Positions 7,521-15,358 of a DNA stretch of 64,000 nt are shown here, in pieces. A program made the position numbers and the translations under genes. The notes under the pieces were generated by a model. It was not told where the DNA came from, made no database searches, and saw only the letters and a program-made list of their open reading frames with translations. The DNA is from an uncultured Saccharospirillaceae bacterium (lineage in GTDB: Bacteria > Pseudomonadota > Gammaproteobacteria > Pseudomonadales > Natronospirillaceae): contig CAJXZL010000003.1 in the NCBI GenBank assembly GCA_913063165.1, positions 25,185 to 89,184 on the forward strand, read 5' to 3'. Every line of letters starts with the position of its first letter. Positions within the stretch are counted from its first letter, which is position 1.

Positions 7521-9440
7521 TTAGCCTGCAGAAGGTGTCGTATCTAAATCCACTACCTGCAGGTCGGTCACAACCTGAGATTTGGTACCGTCTTGGAAGG
7601 TGATCATGGTGTCGATGTGCACACTCTCATCACCCGCATAAATGGCATCAATAATGTCTGCGTATTTCTCATTGATCACATTGCGGCGCACCTTGCGTGT
7701 TCGGGTGAGCTCGCCGTCATCGGCATCCAATTCTTTGTAGAGCAACAGAAAGCGTTTGACCTTCTGGGTGTCTGGCAAGGAGGCATTCACGTCTTGCAGT
7801 TCTTGTTGCAAGACCTTGATCACTTCCTGTTGTCCGGACAAACTGGTGTAGTTGGTGAACGGAATAGAGCGCTGCTCTGCCCACTTGGACACAATAGAAA
7901 AGCGGATACAGATAATGGCAGTCAAAAAGGGTTTTTCATGACCCAAGATAACGGCCTCAGCCACAAAGGGTGAAAACTTGAGTTTGTTTTCAATATACAT
8001 CGGCGAGAATCTGAATCCGGTCGATGTGGTGGCCATGTCTTTGATCCGGTCAATGACCACCAAATGGCCGTTTTCTTTCTTGAAATAGCCCGCATCACCC
8101 GTGTGCATCCAACCATCACGCACGTCTTCTTTGGTGGCGTCTTCATTCTTGTAATAGCCTTTAAACATACCGGTGGTTTTGGCGACAATCTCACCAATTC
8201 CCTGTGCGTCTGGGTCTTTGATATAGATTTCGGCATTTTCAAAAGGCAAGCCCACCGATTCAAAATCAATATCACCGGTGCGGTGGATGGTATAAGAACC
8301 AGCCAATTCGGTCTGGCCATAGAGCTGTTTGAGCGGCATGCCCATGGCAAGGAAAAACTTAAAGGTATCCGGTCCTAATGCAGCACCGCCAGTGGCAGAC
8401 GACCGCAAAAAGGTAAAGCCCAAGCGGTCTTTTAGTGCGCGAAACAACAGCCAATAAGCCAGTTTTGACTCTTTGCCGGCTTCTAACGCCTGCATACCCA
8501 TTTTCATGCCCCAATTGAACATGAATTGTTTAAATGGGGTGGCATCCATCATCCGGGCCTTCACATCCGCTGCAATCGACTCCAATACCCGAGGCGCCAA
8601 CAGCGCAAAGTTCGGGCCGATTTCACGCATGTCACTCATCATGGTTTCGGCTTCTTCAACGAAGTTGACCGTGATACGTGCGATTAAGGCCTGCGCCAAC
8701 ACATAGACCTGTTCCATAATCCAAGGCAGCGGCAAGATAGACACATAGTTGTCACCCGGGAATTTGTGGTCAGCATTCAAATAGGCCAGGCAGTGGTCAA
8801 GGAATTGCGCTGATTGCAGCATGGCCAGCTTGGGATTCGACGTGGTGCCGGAGGTGGTACAGAGAATAGACACATCGGCGCCATCGGTTGCTGCTACCAA
8901 CTGGTTGTAAAGCTCTGGCTGATCGGCCAATAATGCCGCGCCACGATCCATCATGTCCTGTTGACTGATTAACCGGGGGTCATCGTATTTACGCATGCCA
9001 CGTGGGTCGTGATAGATGATGTGCTCGACACAGGGGCAGTCTTCAGTAATTTCGAGTAATTTATCTACCTGCTCCTCGTCTTCGGCCATGATGATGCGCA
9101 CCTGGGCATAGTTAATCAGGTAGGCGACTTCACCATTGAGTGAGTCTTGATAAATACCCAAACTCATGGCTTTTAAGGCATGGGCTGCCACTTCAAAATG
9201 GACCCATTCCGGGCGGTTATCACCCATCAGGCCAATCACATCACCCGGCTTCACGCCGAGATCGGTGAGACCCAAAGAAATGAGGCGCACGCTGTCGTGG
9301 TAATCCGCCCACGTCATCTCGTTCCATATACCAAATTCTTTTTCTCGCATCGCGATTTCAGTGGGGTACTGTTGCGCGTTGTAGGCCAAGAGTTTTGGAA
9401 AGGTATCGTATTGTTTAATGTCTGCGTATTGATGTGTCAT
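7521..9440 (-). CDS. Long-chain acyl-CoA synthetase-like AMP-binding ligase
   Basis: About 639-residue AMP-forming acyl-CoA synthetase, resembling the large FadD15/ACSL-type enzymes. Motifs in order: P-loop ILCTTSGTTSNPKLAML, LPLPWIMEQVYVLAQAL, FLRSSATGGAALGPDTFKFF, LYGQTELAG, DGWMHTGDAGYF and the hinge VIDRIKDMATTSTGFRFSP. It would convert a carboxylic acid, ATP and CoA to acyl-CoA, AMP and PPi in the cytoplasm. I chose the ATG at 9440 because it lies 7 bases after the livG stop with GAGG upstream, and the first family-like residues (YDTFPKLLAYNAQQYP) follow. It is embedded between livG and livH, so activation is co-expressed with uptake. Confidence 0.92.
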   Translation of the reverse strand: MTHQYADIKQYDTFPKLLAYNAQQYPTEIAMREKEFGIWNEMTWADYHDSVRLISLGLTDLGVKPGDVIGLMGDNRPEWVHFEVAAHALKAMSLGIYQDSLNGEVAYLINYAQVRIIMAEDEEQVDKLLEITEDCPCVEHIIYHDPRGMRKYDDPRLISQQDMMDRGAALLADQPELYNQLVAATDGADVSILCTTSGTTSNPKLAMLQSAQFLDHCLAYLNADHKFPGDNYVSILPLPWIMEQVYVLAQALIARITVNFVEEAETMMSDMREIGPNFALLAPRVLESIAADVKARMMDATPFKQFMFNWGMKMGMQALEAGKESKLAYWLLFRALKDRLGFTFLRSSATGGAALGPDTFKFFLAMGMPLKQLYGQTELAGSYTIHRTGDIDFESVGLPFENAEIYIKDPDAQGIGEIVAKTTGMFKGYYKNEDATKEDVRDGWMHTGDAGYFKKENGHLVVIDRIKDMATTSTGFRFSPMYIENKLKFSPFVAEAVILGHEKPFLTAIICIRFSIVSKWAEQRSIPFTNYTSLSGQQEVIKVLQQELQDVNASLPDTQKVKRFLLLYKELDADDGELTRTRKVRRNVINEKYADIIDAIYAGDESVHIDTMITFQDGTKSQVVTDLQVVDLDTTPSAG

Positions 9441-9447
9441 TGTGGCC

Positions 9448-10263
9448 TCACGCGTTCGCTTCAGCATTGAGATCATCTTGATCCAATTCAATTTCTTCGC
9501 CCAAATAGGCGCTCTTCACATAGGGGTTTGCCATCACTTCTTCAGGTGTACCCATGGCAATTTTTTTGCCAAAGTCCAACACCATGACGCGATTGGAGAT
9601 ATCCATCACCACACCCATATCATGTTCAATCATAATCACGGTCATGCCCCATTCTTCATTGAGGTCGATAACGTAACGCGCCATATCCTCTTTCTCTTCG
9701 AGGTTCATACCGGCCATGGGCTCGTCGAGCAAAATCATATCGGGCTTTAAGGCCACAGCCCGCGCCAGCTCAACCCGCTTACGCAAACCGTAGGACAGGG
9801 TGCCGGCCACGCTTTTACGAATGTGGGTGATTTCAAGAAAATCGATGATTTCTTCTACTTCCCGGCGGTGTGCTAATTCTTCTTTTTGTGCGCCAGTAAA
9901 CCAATACAGCGAGCCGCTCAGCGCATTGTTTTTCAATTGGTGGTGGCGGCCGACCATAATGTTTTCTAATACGGTCATGTGGTTAAACAAGGCGAGGTTT
10001 TGGAAGGTTCGGCCCATGCCCAATTCGCAACGCTGGTTGGGTTTCAGACCGATCATTTCTTTGCCTTTATAAATAATCTGGCCTTCGTTGGGTTGATACC
10101 GTCCTGAAATACAGTTCAGCATCGAGGTTTTACCGGCACCATTGGGGCCAATAATCGAAAACACTTCGCCTTTTTTGACTGAAAAGCTCACGTCTTTCAG
10201 GGCGCGTACGCCGCCAAAAGACAGGGCGATATTTTTTACGTCAAGTAGCACGTCATCCGTCAT
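9448..10263 (-). CDS. livG: Branched-chain-type ABC transporter ATP-binding protein (LivG family)
   Basis: Second ATPase of the LivFGHM-type importer, 271 residues. Seen: Walker A GPNGAGKTSMLN, the LivG-type insertion after Q-loop (GRTFQNLALFNHMTVLENIMVG), signature LSYGLRKRVELARA, Walker B MILLDEPMAGMN and H-loop MIEHDMGVVMDI. The signature uses SYG rather than SGG, as is common in LivG proteins. An AGGAAG ribosome-binding site precedes the ATG. It is the first transporter gene of the operon, 73 bases after the universal stress protein gene. Confidence 0.93.
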   Translation of the reverse strand: MTDDVLLDVKNIALSFGGVRALKDVSFSVKKGEVFSIIGPNGAGKTSMLNCISGRYQPNEGQIIYKGKEMIGLKPNQRCELGMGRTFQNLALFNHMTVLENIMVGRHHQLKNNALSGSLYWFTGAQKEELAHRREVEEIIDFLEITHIRKSVAGTLSYGLRKRVELARAVALKPDMILLDEPMAGMNLEEKEDMARYVIDLNEEWGMTVIMIEHDMGVVMDISNRVMVLDFGKKIAMGTPEEVMANPYVKSAYLGEEIELDQDDLNAEANA

Positions 10264-10336
10264 AATCTTCCTGCCTTATTCTTGTCGTTGCAGGTACAGG
10301 TTTGTCCACCCAGTGGACCCCTTTCGCGCGAAGTCA

Positions 10337-11125
10337 TCAATGTGACATCAACACCGGCACAGGCATCTGTGCCAACAAATCTTTGGTAACACCACCCAGC
10401 ACCGTTTCTCTCAAACGGGCATGGCCATAGCCGCCCATGACCACCATATCGATGTCACCATCGGTAATGATCGACAACAACAGGTTGGCGATATCAATGT
10501 CACGCGCAATCAAGTTGTTGGTGACAGCGGTAATGCCGTGGTAGCCCAGATGGGTAGCCAAATCGGCACAGCGGTCAAATTTGCGGTCTGGCGCGGGCTT
10601 CTTCGAGGTCACCGCAACCAACTCTACCAATGAAGCCTGCTGCAATAGGGGGAGCGCGTCGTTCACGGCGCGGGTCGACTCGCGCTTACGGTCCCAGGCC
10701 ACCATGACGCGATCACCTAGGGTCGCTAGTTTCCAAACATGAGGAATGACCAATACCGGGCGTCCGGATTCCAACATCATTTGCTCAACCAAGGTTTTGG
10801 GAGCAAAGCCATGGTCATGTTCGTTGTATTGTCCGACGATCACCATGTCCGAGTGGCGCGTATGCCACAATAATTGATCCACCAAGTTCTTATCAGGATT
10901 AAAGGCGTCAGCCTCAACCCATTCGGCATCAACACCGGCCATCAACGTCTGGAATTCTGCCTTCGCATCCTGTGCCGATTCGCTAATGGACTCTTTCCAG
11001 CCACCGCGAGCAAAGACCACCTTGATATGGGCTCCGTGCTGCTTGCCAATCGCGGCAGCCACTTTTAATCGTGTCGCACAATTCTTCGTTCTGTCTTGGT
11101 GTACCACTATATTTTTTATTGCCAT
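10337..11125 (-). CDS. Tandem-domain universal stress protein (UspA family)
   Basis: About 262 residues, two UspA-fold domains in tandem as in UspE-type proteins. The N-terminal domain begins IKNIVVHQDRTKNCATRLKVAAAIG. The second begins VMVAWDRKRESTRAVNDALPLL and ends with MGGYGHARLRETVLGG, which fits the G-x2-G-x9-G nucleotide-binding pattern of ATP-binding Usps. I chose the ATG at 11125, with GGTGAG upstream, over an in-frame start at 11158. It heads the importer/ligase operon or lies just upstream of it, and diverges from a Crp/Fnr-type regulator. Role is likely stress or energy-state adaptation of the pathway. This is inferred from position only. Confidence 0.88.
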   Translation of the reverse strand: MAIKNIVVHQDRTKNCATRLKVAAAIGKQHGAHIKVVFARGGWKESISESAQDAKAEFQTLMAGVDAEWVEADAFNPDKNLVDQLLWHTRHSDMVIVGQYNEHDHGFAPKTLVEQMMLESGRPVLVIPHVWKLATLGDRVMVAWDRKRESTRAVNDALPLLQQASLVELVAVTSKKPAPDRKFDRCADLATHLGYHGITAVTNNLIARDIDIANLLLSIITDGDIDMVVMGGYGHARLRETVLGGVTKDLLAQMPVPVLMSH

Positions 11126-11402
11126 GAGACGCTCACCATCTAGTGTCAATCGCTTCAACTTCAGGGCCTTTTACGGGTAGAAATAGACTAATGTCTAATG
11201 ATGAATAACCGTAAAAAACACCGATTTTTAGGCCAAATCCGTTGGTTTGTAACGCTGGACAACCCTGTGTCCGAATACCTACAAAACCTGGAGCTCAGTA
11301 ACTACGTGGCTTTCAGTTATTTTTATTCGCCACAACCAGTCAATGACAATAACATTAGTCCTAATAGTTGAACCTATCTGTCATCTAACCGACAATTACT
11401 AC
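11126..11402. promoter_or_regulatory. Divergent promoter region between usp and the Crp/Fnr-type gene
   Basis: The 277-base gap must carry both divergent promoters. GACTAATG (11186-11193) and its exact reverse complement CATTAGTC (11353-11360) lie near the two gene starts. The latter is part of the palindrome ATTAG-TC-CTAAT, and the former is followed by a second CTAATG. These may be regulator sites, but no canonical FNR box (TTGAT-N4-ATCAA) was seen. Confidence 0.4.
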
Positions 11403-12083
11403 ATGACACACAACCTACTCAATCTCGCCGACTTCCCCTGGTTTTGCTCATTGAATCAGCATGAGCAAGACAAAGTGCGCCAAGCCGTGACGTGCAAAAC
11501 TTTTGCCGAGGGAGAGTTTATTGCCCGAAAGGGCGATGCGACGAATGCATGGGTGGGCGTGGTGGACGGCCTGGTAAAAATCAACACTTTTTCTGCGAGC
11601 GGCAAGTGCATTACCTTTACCGGAGTCCCTACGGGTGGCTGGATTGGCGAGGGCTCGGTAATCAAACGAGAAGACCGCAAGTACGACATCATTGCTTTGC
11701 GCCAGTCTTATATTGCTTTTCTACCTACTGAAACCTTTCATTGGTTGCTGGATAACAGCCTTCACTTTAATCGCTTTGTGATTCAGCATCTCAATGAGCG
11801 CCTGTCGCAGGTATTAGGCACCCTTGAAAGTGATCGCTTACACAACCCTGATGCTCGGGTCGCTCATGCGCTCTGCGCCATGTTTAACCGCCAGTTATTT
11901 CCAGATGCCGCACCCCAGGTACACATTTCTCAGGAAGAATTGGGCTACATCGTCGGCACGTCTCGACAGCGGGTCAATCAGTCATTAAAGACGTTGGAAG
12001 AGCGCGGCCTCATTCATCTAGGATACGGTTTTATCGGCATCCTAGATTTGGCAGGGCTTCAGCAATGTGAGTTTGAGGAATAA
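11403..12083 (+). CDS. Crp/Fnr-family transcriptional regulator
   Basis: About 226 residues: an N-terminal cyclic-nucleotide-binding-type beta roll (GEFIARKGDATNAWVGVVDG, TFTGVPTGGWIGEGSVI), a dimerisation helix, and a C-terminal winged helix with recognition segment ISQEELGYIVGTSRQRVNQSLKTLEERGLI. The N-terminal cysteine cluster of Fnr is absent, so it is not an obvious oxygen sensor. The cAMP-contact residues of Crp (RxS in the phosphate-binding cassette) are also not evident. I chose the ATG at 11403, where family-like sequence begins; an upstream in-frame start at 11343 adds a non-conserved 20 residues. It is divergent from usp and a plausible local regulator. Confidence 0.85.
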   Translation: MTHNLLNLADFPWFCSLNQHEQDKVRQAVTCKTFAEGEFIARKGDATNAWVGVVDGLVKINTFSASGKCITFTGVPTGGWIGEGSVIKREDRKYDIIALRQSYIAFLPTETFHWLLDNSLHFNRFVIQHLNERLSQVLGTLESDRLHNPDARVAHALCAMFNRQLFPDAAPQVHISQEELGYIVGTSRQRVNQSLKTLEERGLIHLGYGFIGILDLAGLQQCEFEE

Positions 12084-12096
12084 CCCACCAAGGCGG

Positions 12097-13149
12097 TCAG
12101 TCTGTTGCTATGCGAATAACTGGCGCACCCGGTGTGTGCGGTTCGACAAAACCAATGGACTGCACAAACTGTCCTGCAGTTTCACACACACGCAAGAAAT
12201 CCATCCGCGCATCACTGTCAACCGCTACCAATAAACCGCCACTGGTTTGTGGATCGCACAGCAAATCCCTGGCTGCCTCACTCATAGGCCCGAGTTTATG
12301 ACCGTAACTGGCAAAGTTGCGGGTGGTACCGCCAGGCACACAGCCTAATTTGAGGTACTCAATGGCTTCAGGGAAAATCGGCACCTTGGAGAGCGCTACC
12401 ACTGCGGAGACACCACTGCCCTCACAGAGTTCCAATAAATGGCCCATCAACCCGAATCCGGTAACGTCCGTCATGGCCTGTACTTCAGGGATTTCAGACA
12501 GCGCCGTGCCAATGGCATTCATTTTACACATAGATTCTGATGCAATCGTGGCGTGTTCCTGACGCAGACGACCCTGTTTCTGTGCGGTAGACAGGATGCC
12601 TACGCCCAATGGCTTGGTTAGAAACAATTCACTACCCGGCAAGGCGCGGTTATTGCGCTTTACGCGATCGGTTGGCACGATGCCGGTGACCGCCAAACCA
12701 AAAATCGGTTCAGGGGCATCAATTGAATGGCCCCCTGCCAAACGGATACCTGCATCGAAACATGCCTTGCGGCCACCTTCGATCACCAAGGAGGCGACCT
12801 GCGCTGGCAAGATGTTCACCGGCCAGCCTAAAATCGCGATCGCCATGATGGGTTTGCCACCCATCGCATAAATGTCGCTAATCGCGTTGGTTGCAGCGAT
12901 GCGGCCAAAGGTTTCGGGATCGTCAACAATGGGCATGAAAAAATCGGTGGTACTGATAATAGAGGTGCCATTGCCCAGATCGTATACCGCGGCATCATCG
13001 CTACTCTCATAACCTACCAACAGATTTGGGTCAGTTGGAAACTGCTGATAACTCTGCAAGATCTCTTTTAAAACGGCTGGGGCGATTTTACAGCCGCATC
13101 CGGCACCATGACTGTATGCCGTCAATTTGATATCTGAATGTGTCGTCAT
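12097..13149 (-). CDS. selD: Selenide, water dikinase (selenophosphate synthetase)
   Basis: Makes selenophosphate from selenide and ATP, the selenium donor for selenocysteine and 2-selenouridine tRNA. The 350-residue protein is close to E. coli SelD along its length. Seen: [10 protein letters not shown] with the catalytic Cys18 (not selenocysteine) and Lys21, [21 protein letters not shown] (Mg-ATP-binding Asp residues), [35 protein letters not shown] and [14 protein letters not shown]. No selA, selB, selC or mnmH/selU is visible in the window. The gene is convergent with the Crp/Fnr-type gene (13-base gap), and its 5' side faces the leuA leader region. Confidence 0.97.
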   Translation of the reverse strand: MTTHSDIKLTAYSHGAGCGCKIAPAVLKEILQSYQQFPTDPNLLVGYESSDDAAVYDLGNGTSIISTTDFFMPIVDDPETFGRIAATNAISDIYAMGGKPIMAIAILGWPVNILPAQVASLVIEGGRKACFDAGIRLAGGHSIDAPEPIFGLAVTGIVPTDRVKRNNRALPGSELFLTKPLGVGILSTAQKQGRLRQEHATIASESMCKMNAIGTALSEIPEVQAMTDVTGFGLMGHLLELCEGSGVSAVVALSKVPIFPEAIEYLKLGCVPGGTTRNFASYGHKLGPMSEAARDLLCDPQTSGGLLVAVDSDARMDFLRVCETAGQFVQSIGFVEPHTPGAPVIRIATD

Positions 13150-13356
13150 TGGCTTCCTGTGGCGCTTAGTCTGGAGGCAGAGCGCCTCAAGGTTATTCTG
13201 AGTTGCTGGTCAATGGAGTATCAACCAGCGTGTGATGCCCTTATTCTATGTTTTATCCCGCAGATCACAACCTTTAACCACGCGATGACAGTGCCATTTA
13301 TCGGTGGGACCGTTGCATTTATTGGGCTCGCCATGGTTCGATTACCCGACAATAGG
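13150..13356. other. Intergenic stretch upstream of selD and of the leu promoter
   Basis: No gene is supported here. It must hold the selD promoter on the minus strand. The only notable item is CCTTATTCTATGTTT at 13239-13253, repeated exactly at 13390-13404, where it overlaps the likely -10 of the leu promoter. An open frame across 13138-13434 has no family resemblance. Confidence 0.5.
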
Positions 13357-13398
13357 CGTCAACTTTACGTTGACGGTCGGTTTGAATGTCCTTATTCT
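13357..13398 (+). promoter_or_regulatory. Predicted leu promoter with overlapping inverted-repeat operator
   Basis: TTGACG (13370-13375), a 17-base spacer and TATTCT (13393-13398) form a reasonable sigma-70 promoter about 100 bases before the leader ORF. A perfect inverted repeat, CGTCAAC (13357-13363) and GTTGACG (13369-13375) with spacer TTTAC, overlaps the -35 hexamer. That is the position expected of a repressor or LysR-type operator. Confidence 0.6.
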
Positions 13399-13494
13399 AT
13401 GTTTGATACGCGTGATGGTGGCTACTTTACCTAGGCCGACAGGCGCTTAAGGCCACTGAATCTCTCGACTGATTTCAACAAACGGCACAAAACG

Positions 13495-13563
13495 ATGACA
13501 CCCAATACATCGATCTACTACAGCAAGCACAGTCGCCTACTGCTCCTTATGATCGGTTACTAG
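13495..13563 (+). CDS. leuL: leu operon leader peptide (attenuator)
   Basis: A 22-codon ORF starts with ATG at 13495 and ends with TAG at 13561-13563, about 90 bases before leuA. Codons 15-18 are CTA CTG CTC CTT, four consecutive leucines (13537-13548), as in the E. coli LeuL leader, which also has four adjacent Leu codons. Ribosome stalling at these codons under leucine shortage would switch the downstream RNA fold. A weak point is that no strong ribosome-binding site is visible upstream of the ATG. The peptide ends LLLLMIGY. Confidence 0.72.
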   Translation: MTPNTSIYYSKHSRLLLLMIGY

Positions 13564-13572
13564 GCCTTGTTC

Positions 13573-13607
13573 GTGGCGCCTGGTTAACCTTCACCGAAAA
13601 CCGCCAC
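13573..13607 (+). promoter_or_regulatory. Candidate attenuator hairpin downstream of the leu leader
   Basis: GTGGC (13573-13577) pairs with GCCAC (13603-13607), and GGTT (13582-13585) pairs with AACC (13599-13602). GGCG within the left arm can instead pair with CGCC at 13534-13537, immediately before the Leu codons, giving two mutually exclusive folds. No long U-tract follows, so it is not a textbook intrinsic terminator. Confidence 0.4.
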
Positions 13608-13652
13608 ACCGACAGTTTCCGTATAAAAGTTAACCAAATGAGATCAGCAATC

Positions 13653-15314
13653 ATGTCGCAGCCCACCGCTTCAACGTCTAAATATCAAGCCGTTCACCCT
13701 GTCACCCTGTCAGACCGTACCTGGCCCGACAAGCAAATCACTCAGGCACCCCTCTGGTGCTCAGTCGATTTGCGGGATGGCAATCAGGCGCTTATTGAAC
13801 CGATGACGGTAGACCAAAAAACCCGACTCTGGACTTTGCTGGTCAACATGGGTTTTAAGGAAATCGAAATTGGATTCCCTTCAGCGTCCGAAACCGAGTA
13901 TGAATTTACCCGCAAACTGATTGAAGAAAACCTGATTCCTGATGATGTGACGGTACAGGTATTGGTGCAGGCCAGAGACCACCTGATCAAACGCACCTTT
14001 GCAGCTTTAAAAGGCATTCGCCGTGCCGTGGTCCACGTCTATAACTCAACGTCCACGATCCAGCGTGAACGGGTTTTTGCCATGGACACCGATGGCATCG
14101 AAGACATAGCGGTAGCGGGCGCGAAGTTACTGCAAGAACATGCCGCACTCAACCCTGAAACCGAATGGGTGTTTCAGTACTCACCTGAAAGTTTTACTGG
14201 CACGGAACTGCCCGTTGCGCTCCGCATTTGTAATGCAGTGATCGAGCAATGGCAGCCAACGGCTGACCATCCTTGCATCATTAATCTGCCGGCTACCGTT
14301 GAAATGTCCACGCCGAACATCTTTGCTGACCAAGTGGAATGGATGCACCGCAATCTAGCCCGTCGCGATGCGGTGATTCTGTCTGTGCACACCCACAACG
14401 ACCGGGGTACCGGTGTCGCTGCTACTGAGTTGGCATTGATGGCCGGCGCTGATCGCGTCGAAGGCACCTTGATGGGCAATGGTGAACGTACCGGTAACCT
14501 GGATATCGTCACCTTGGGTTTGAATCTGTTTTCACAGGGTATTGATCCCAAGCTCGATTTTACGGATATCCAACACATTGTGTCGGTCTACCAAGAATGT
14601 ACCCAAATGGAAGTACACCCGCGGCATCCCTATGCGGGCGAATTGGTATTTACCGCCTTTAGCGGTAGCCATCAGGATGCCATCCGTAAATGCCTCAAGA
14701 TTCAGAAAGTGGATGAGAACTGGCAGGTCGCGTACCTGCCTATCGATCCTGCCGATATTGGCCGTCGCTATGACGAAGTGATTCGCATTAACAGCCAGTC
14801 AGGTAAGGGCGGGGTGGCCTATATTCTTGAACAGGACTATGGCTATCGCTTGCCACGTCCGTTCCAAATTCATTTTAGCCAAATCGTACAAAAGACCTCT
14901 GAACTGGCCGCAAAAGAAGTGAGCCCTGACACCATTGCCGCACTGTTTGAGCGGTCTTATATGGCGTGGGATACCCCCTTCACGTTGCGCGAGTACTGCA
15001 TCAAACGCAACAACGACAAGCAGGTTGACCAACTCGATATTGTGTTGGCGACTGACACCGATGATGTGTCACTCACCGCACAGGGTAAAGGCCCCATCGC
15101 TGCGTTTATCGACGCATTGAAGCAGCACACTGGGCGCGAAATTGTGGTGGTGACCTATGATGAACATGCCATGAGCTTAGGTGAAAATGCCCAGGCTGCC
15201 ACCTACATGCAACTGCGGATCGATGGGGAAGCCTATTTTGGTGTGGGCGTGAATGACGACATCTTAATGGCATCGTTCAAAGCGATATTGAGCGCGGTGA
15301 ATCAGGCGGTATAA
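13653..15314 (+). CDS. leuA: 2-isopropylmalate synthase
   Basis: First committed step of leucine biosynthesis: acetyl-CoA plus 2-oxoisovalerate to 2-isopropylmalate. About 553 residues, the longer LeuA form common in actinobacteria and some gammaproteobacteria. Seen: catalytic-barrel signature LWCSVDLRDGNQALIEPM near residue 35, the metal-binding HTHNDRGTG, the DRVEGTLMGNGERTGNLDIV loop, and the C-terminal allosteric domain (around residues 420-550), which gives leucine feedback inhibition in the family. I chose the second ATG (13653); the one at 13638 adds MRSAI, which is not conserved. It is preceded by the leader peptide and likely regulated by leucine supply. Confidence 0.95.
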   Translation: MSQPTASTSKYQAVHPVTLSDRTWPDKQITQAPLWCSVDLRDGNQALIEPMTVDQKTRLWTLLVNMGFKEIEIGFPSASETEYEFTRKLIEENLIPDDVTVQVLVQARDHLIKRTFAALKGIRRAVVHVYNSTSTIQRERVFAMDTDGIEDIAVAGAKLLQEHAALNPETEWVFQYSPESFTGTELPVALRICNAVIEQWQPTADHPCIINLPATVEMSTPNIFADQVEWMHRNLARRDAVILSVHTHNDRGTGVAATELALMAGADRVEGTLMGNGERTGNLDIVTLGLNLFSQGIDPKLDFTDIQHIVSVYQECTQMEVHPRHPYAGELVFTAFSGSHQDAIRKCLKIQKVDENWQVAYLPIDPADIGRRYDEVIRINSQSGKGGVAYILEQDYGYRLPRPFQIHFSQIVQKTSELAAKEVSPDTIAALFERSYMAWDTPFTLREYCIKRNNDKQVDQLDIVLATDTDDVSLTAQGKGPIAAFIDALKQHTGREIVVVTYDEHAMSLGENAQAATYMQLRIDGEAYFGVGVNDDILMASFKAILSAVNQAV

Positions 15315-15331
15315 ACACCTGTGGTTACAGC

Positions 15332-15358
15332 GGATAACGGCTGCCACCGTTATCCCCT
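15332..15358. terminator. Stem-loop between convergent leuA and lysR genes
   Basis: GGATAACGG (15332-15340) and CCGTTATCC (15347-15355) form a perfect 9-bp stem with a 6-base loop, followed by a short C/T run on the plus strand. It lies between converging genes and probably terminates leuA transcription; the U-tract is weak. Confidence 0.6.

Noticed and set aside
13138..13434. 98-codon open frame on the plus strand at the selD 5' side
   Set aside because: No family resemblance; it covers the leu promoter elements and overlaps the selD start.
13473..13637. Coding-like open frame in frame with leuA (reads YIDLLQQAQSPTAPYDRLLG...)
   Set aside because: It has no ATG, GTG or TTG, has stops just upstream (13470, 13413), and overlaps the leader ORF, which explains the Leu codons better. 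It looks like an incidental alternate frame, though a gene remnant cannot be fully excluded.
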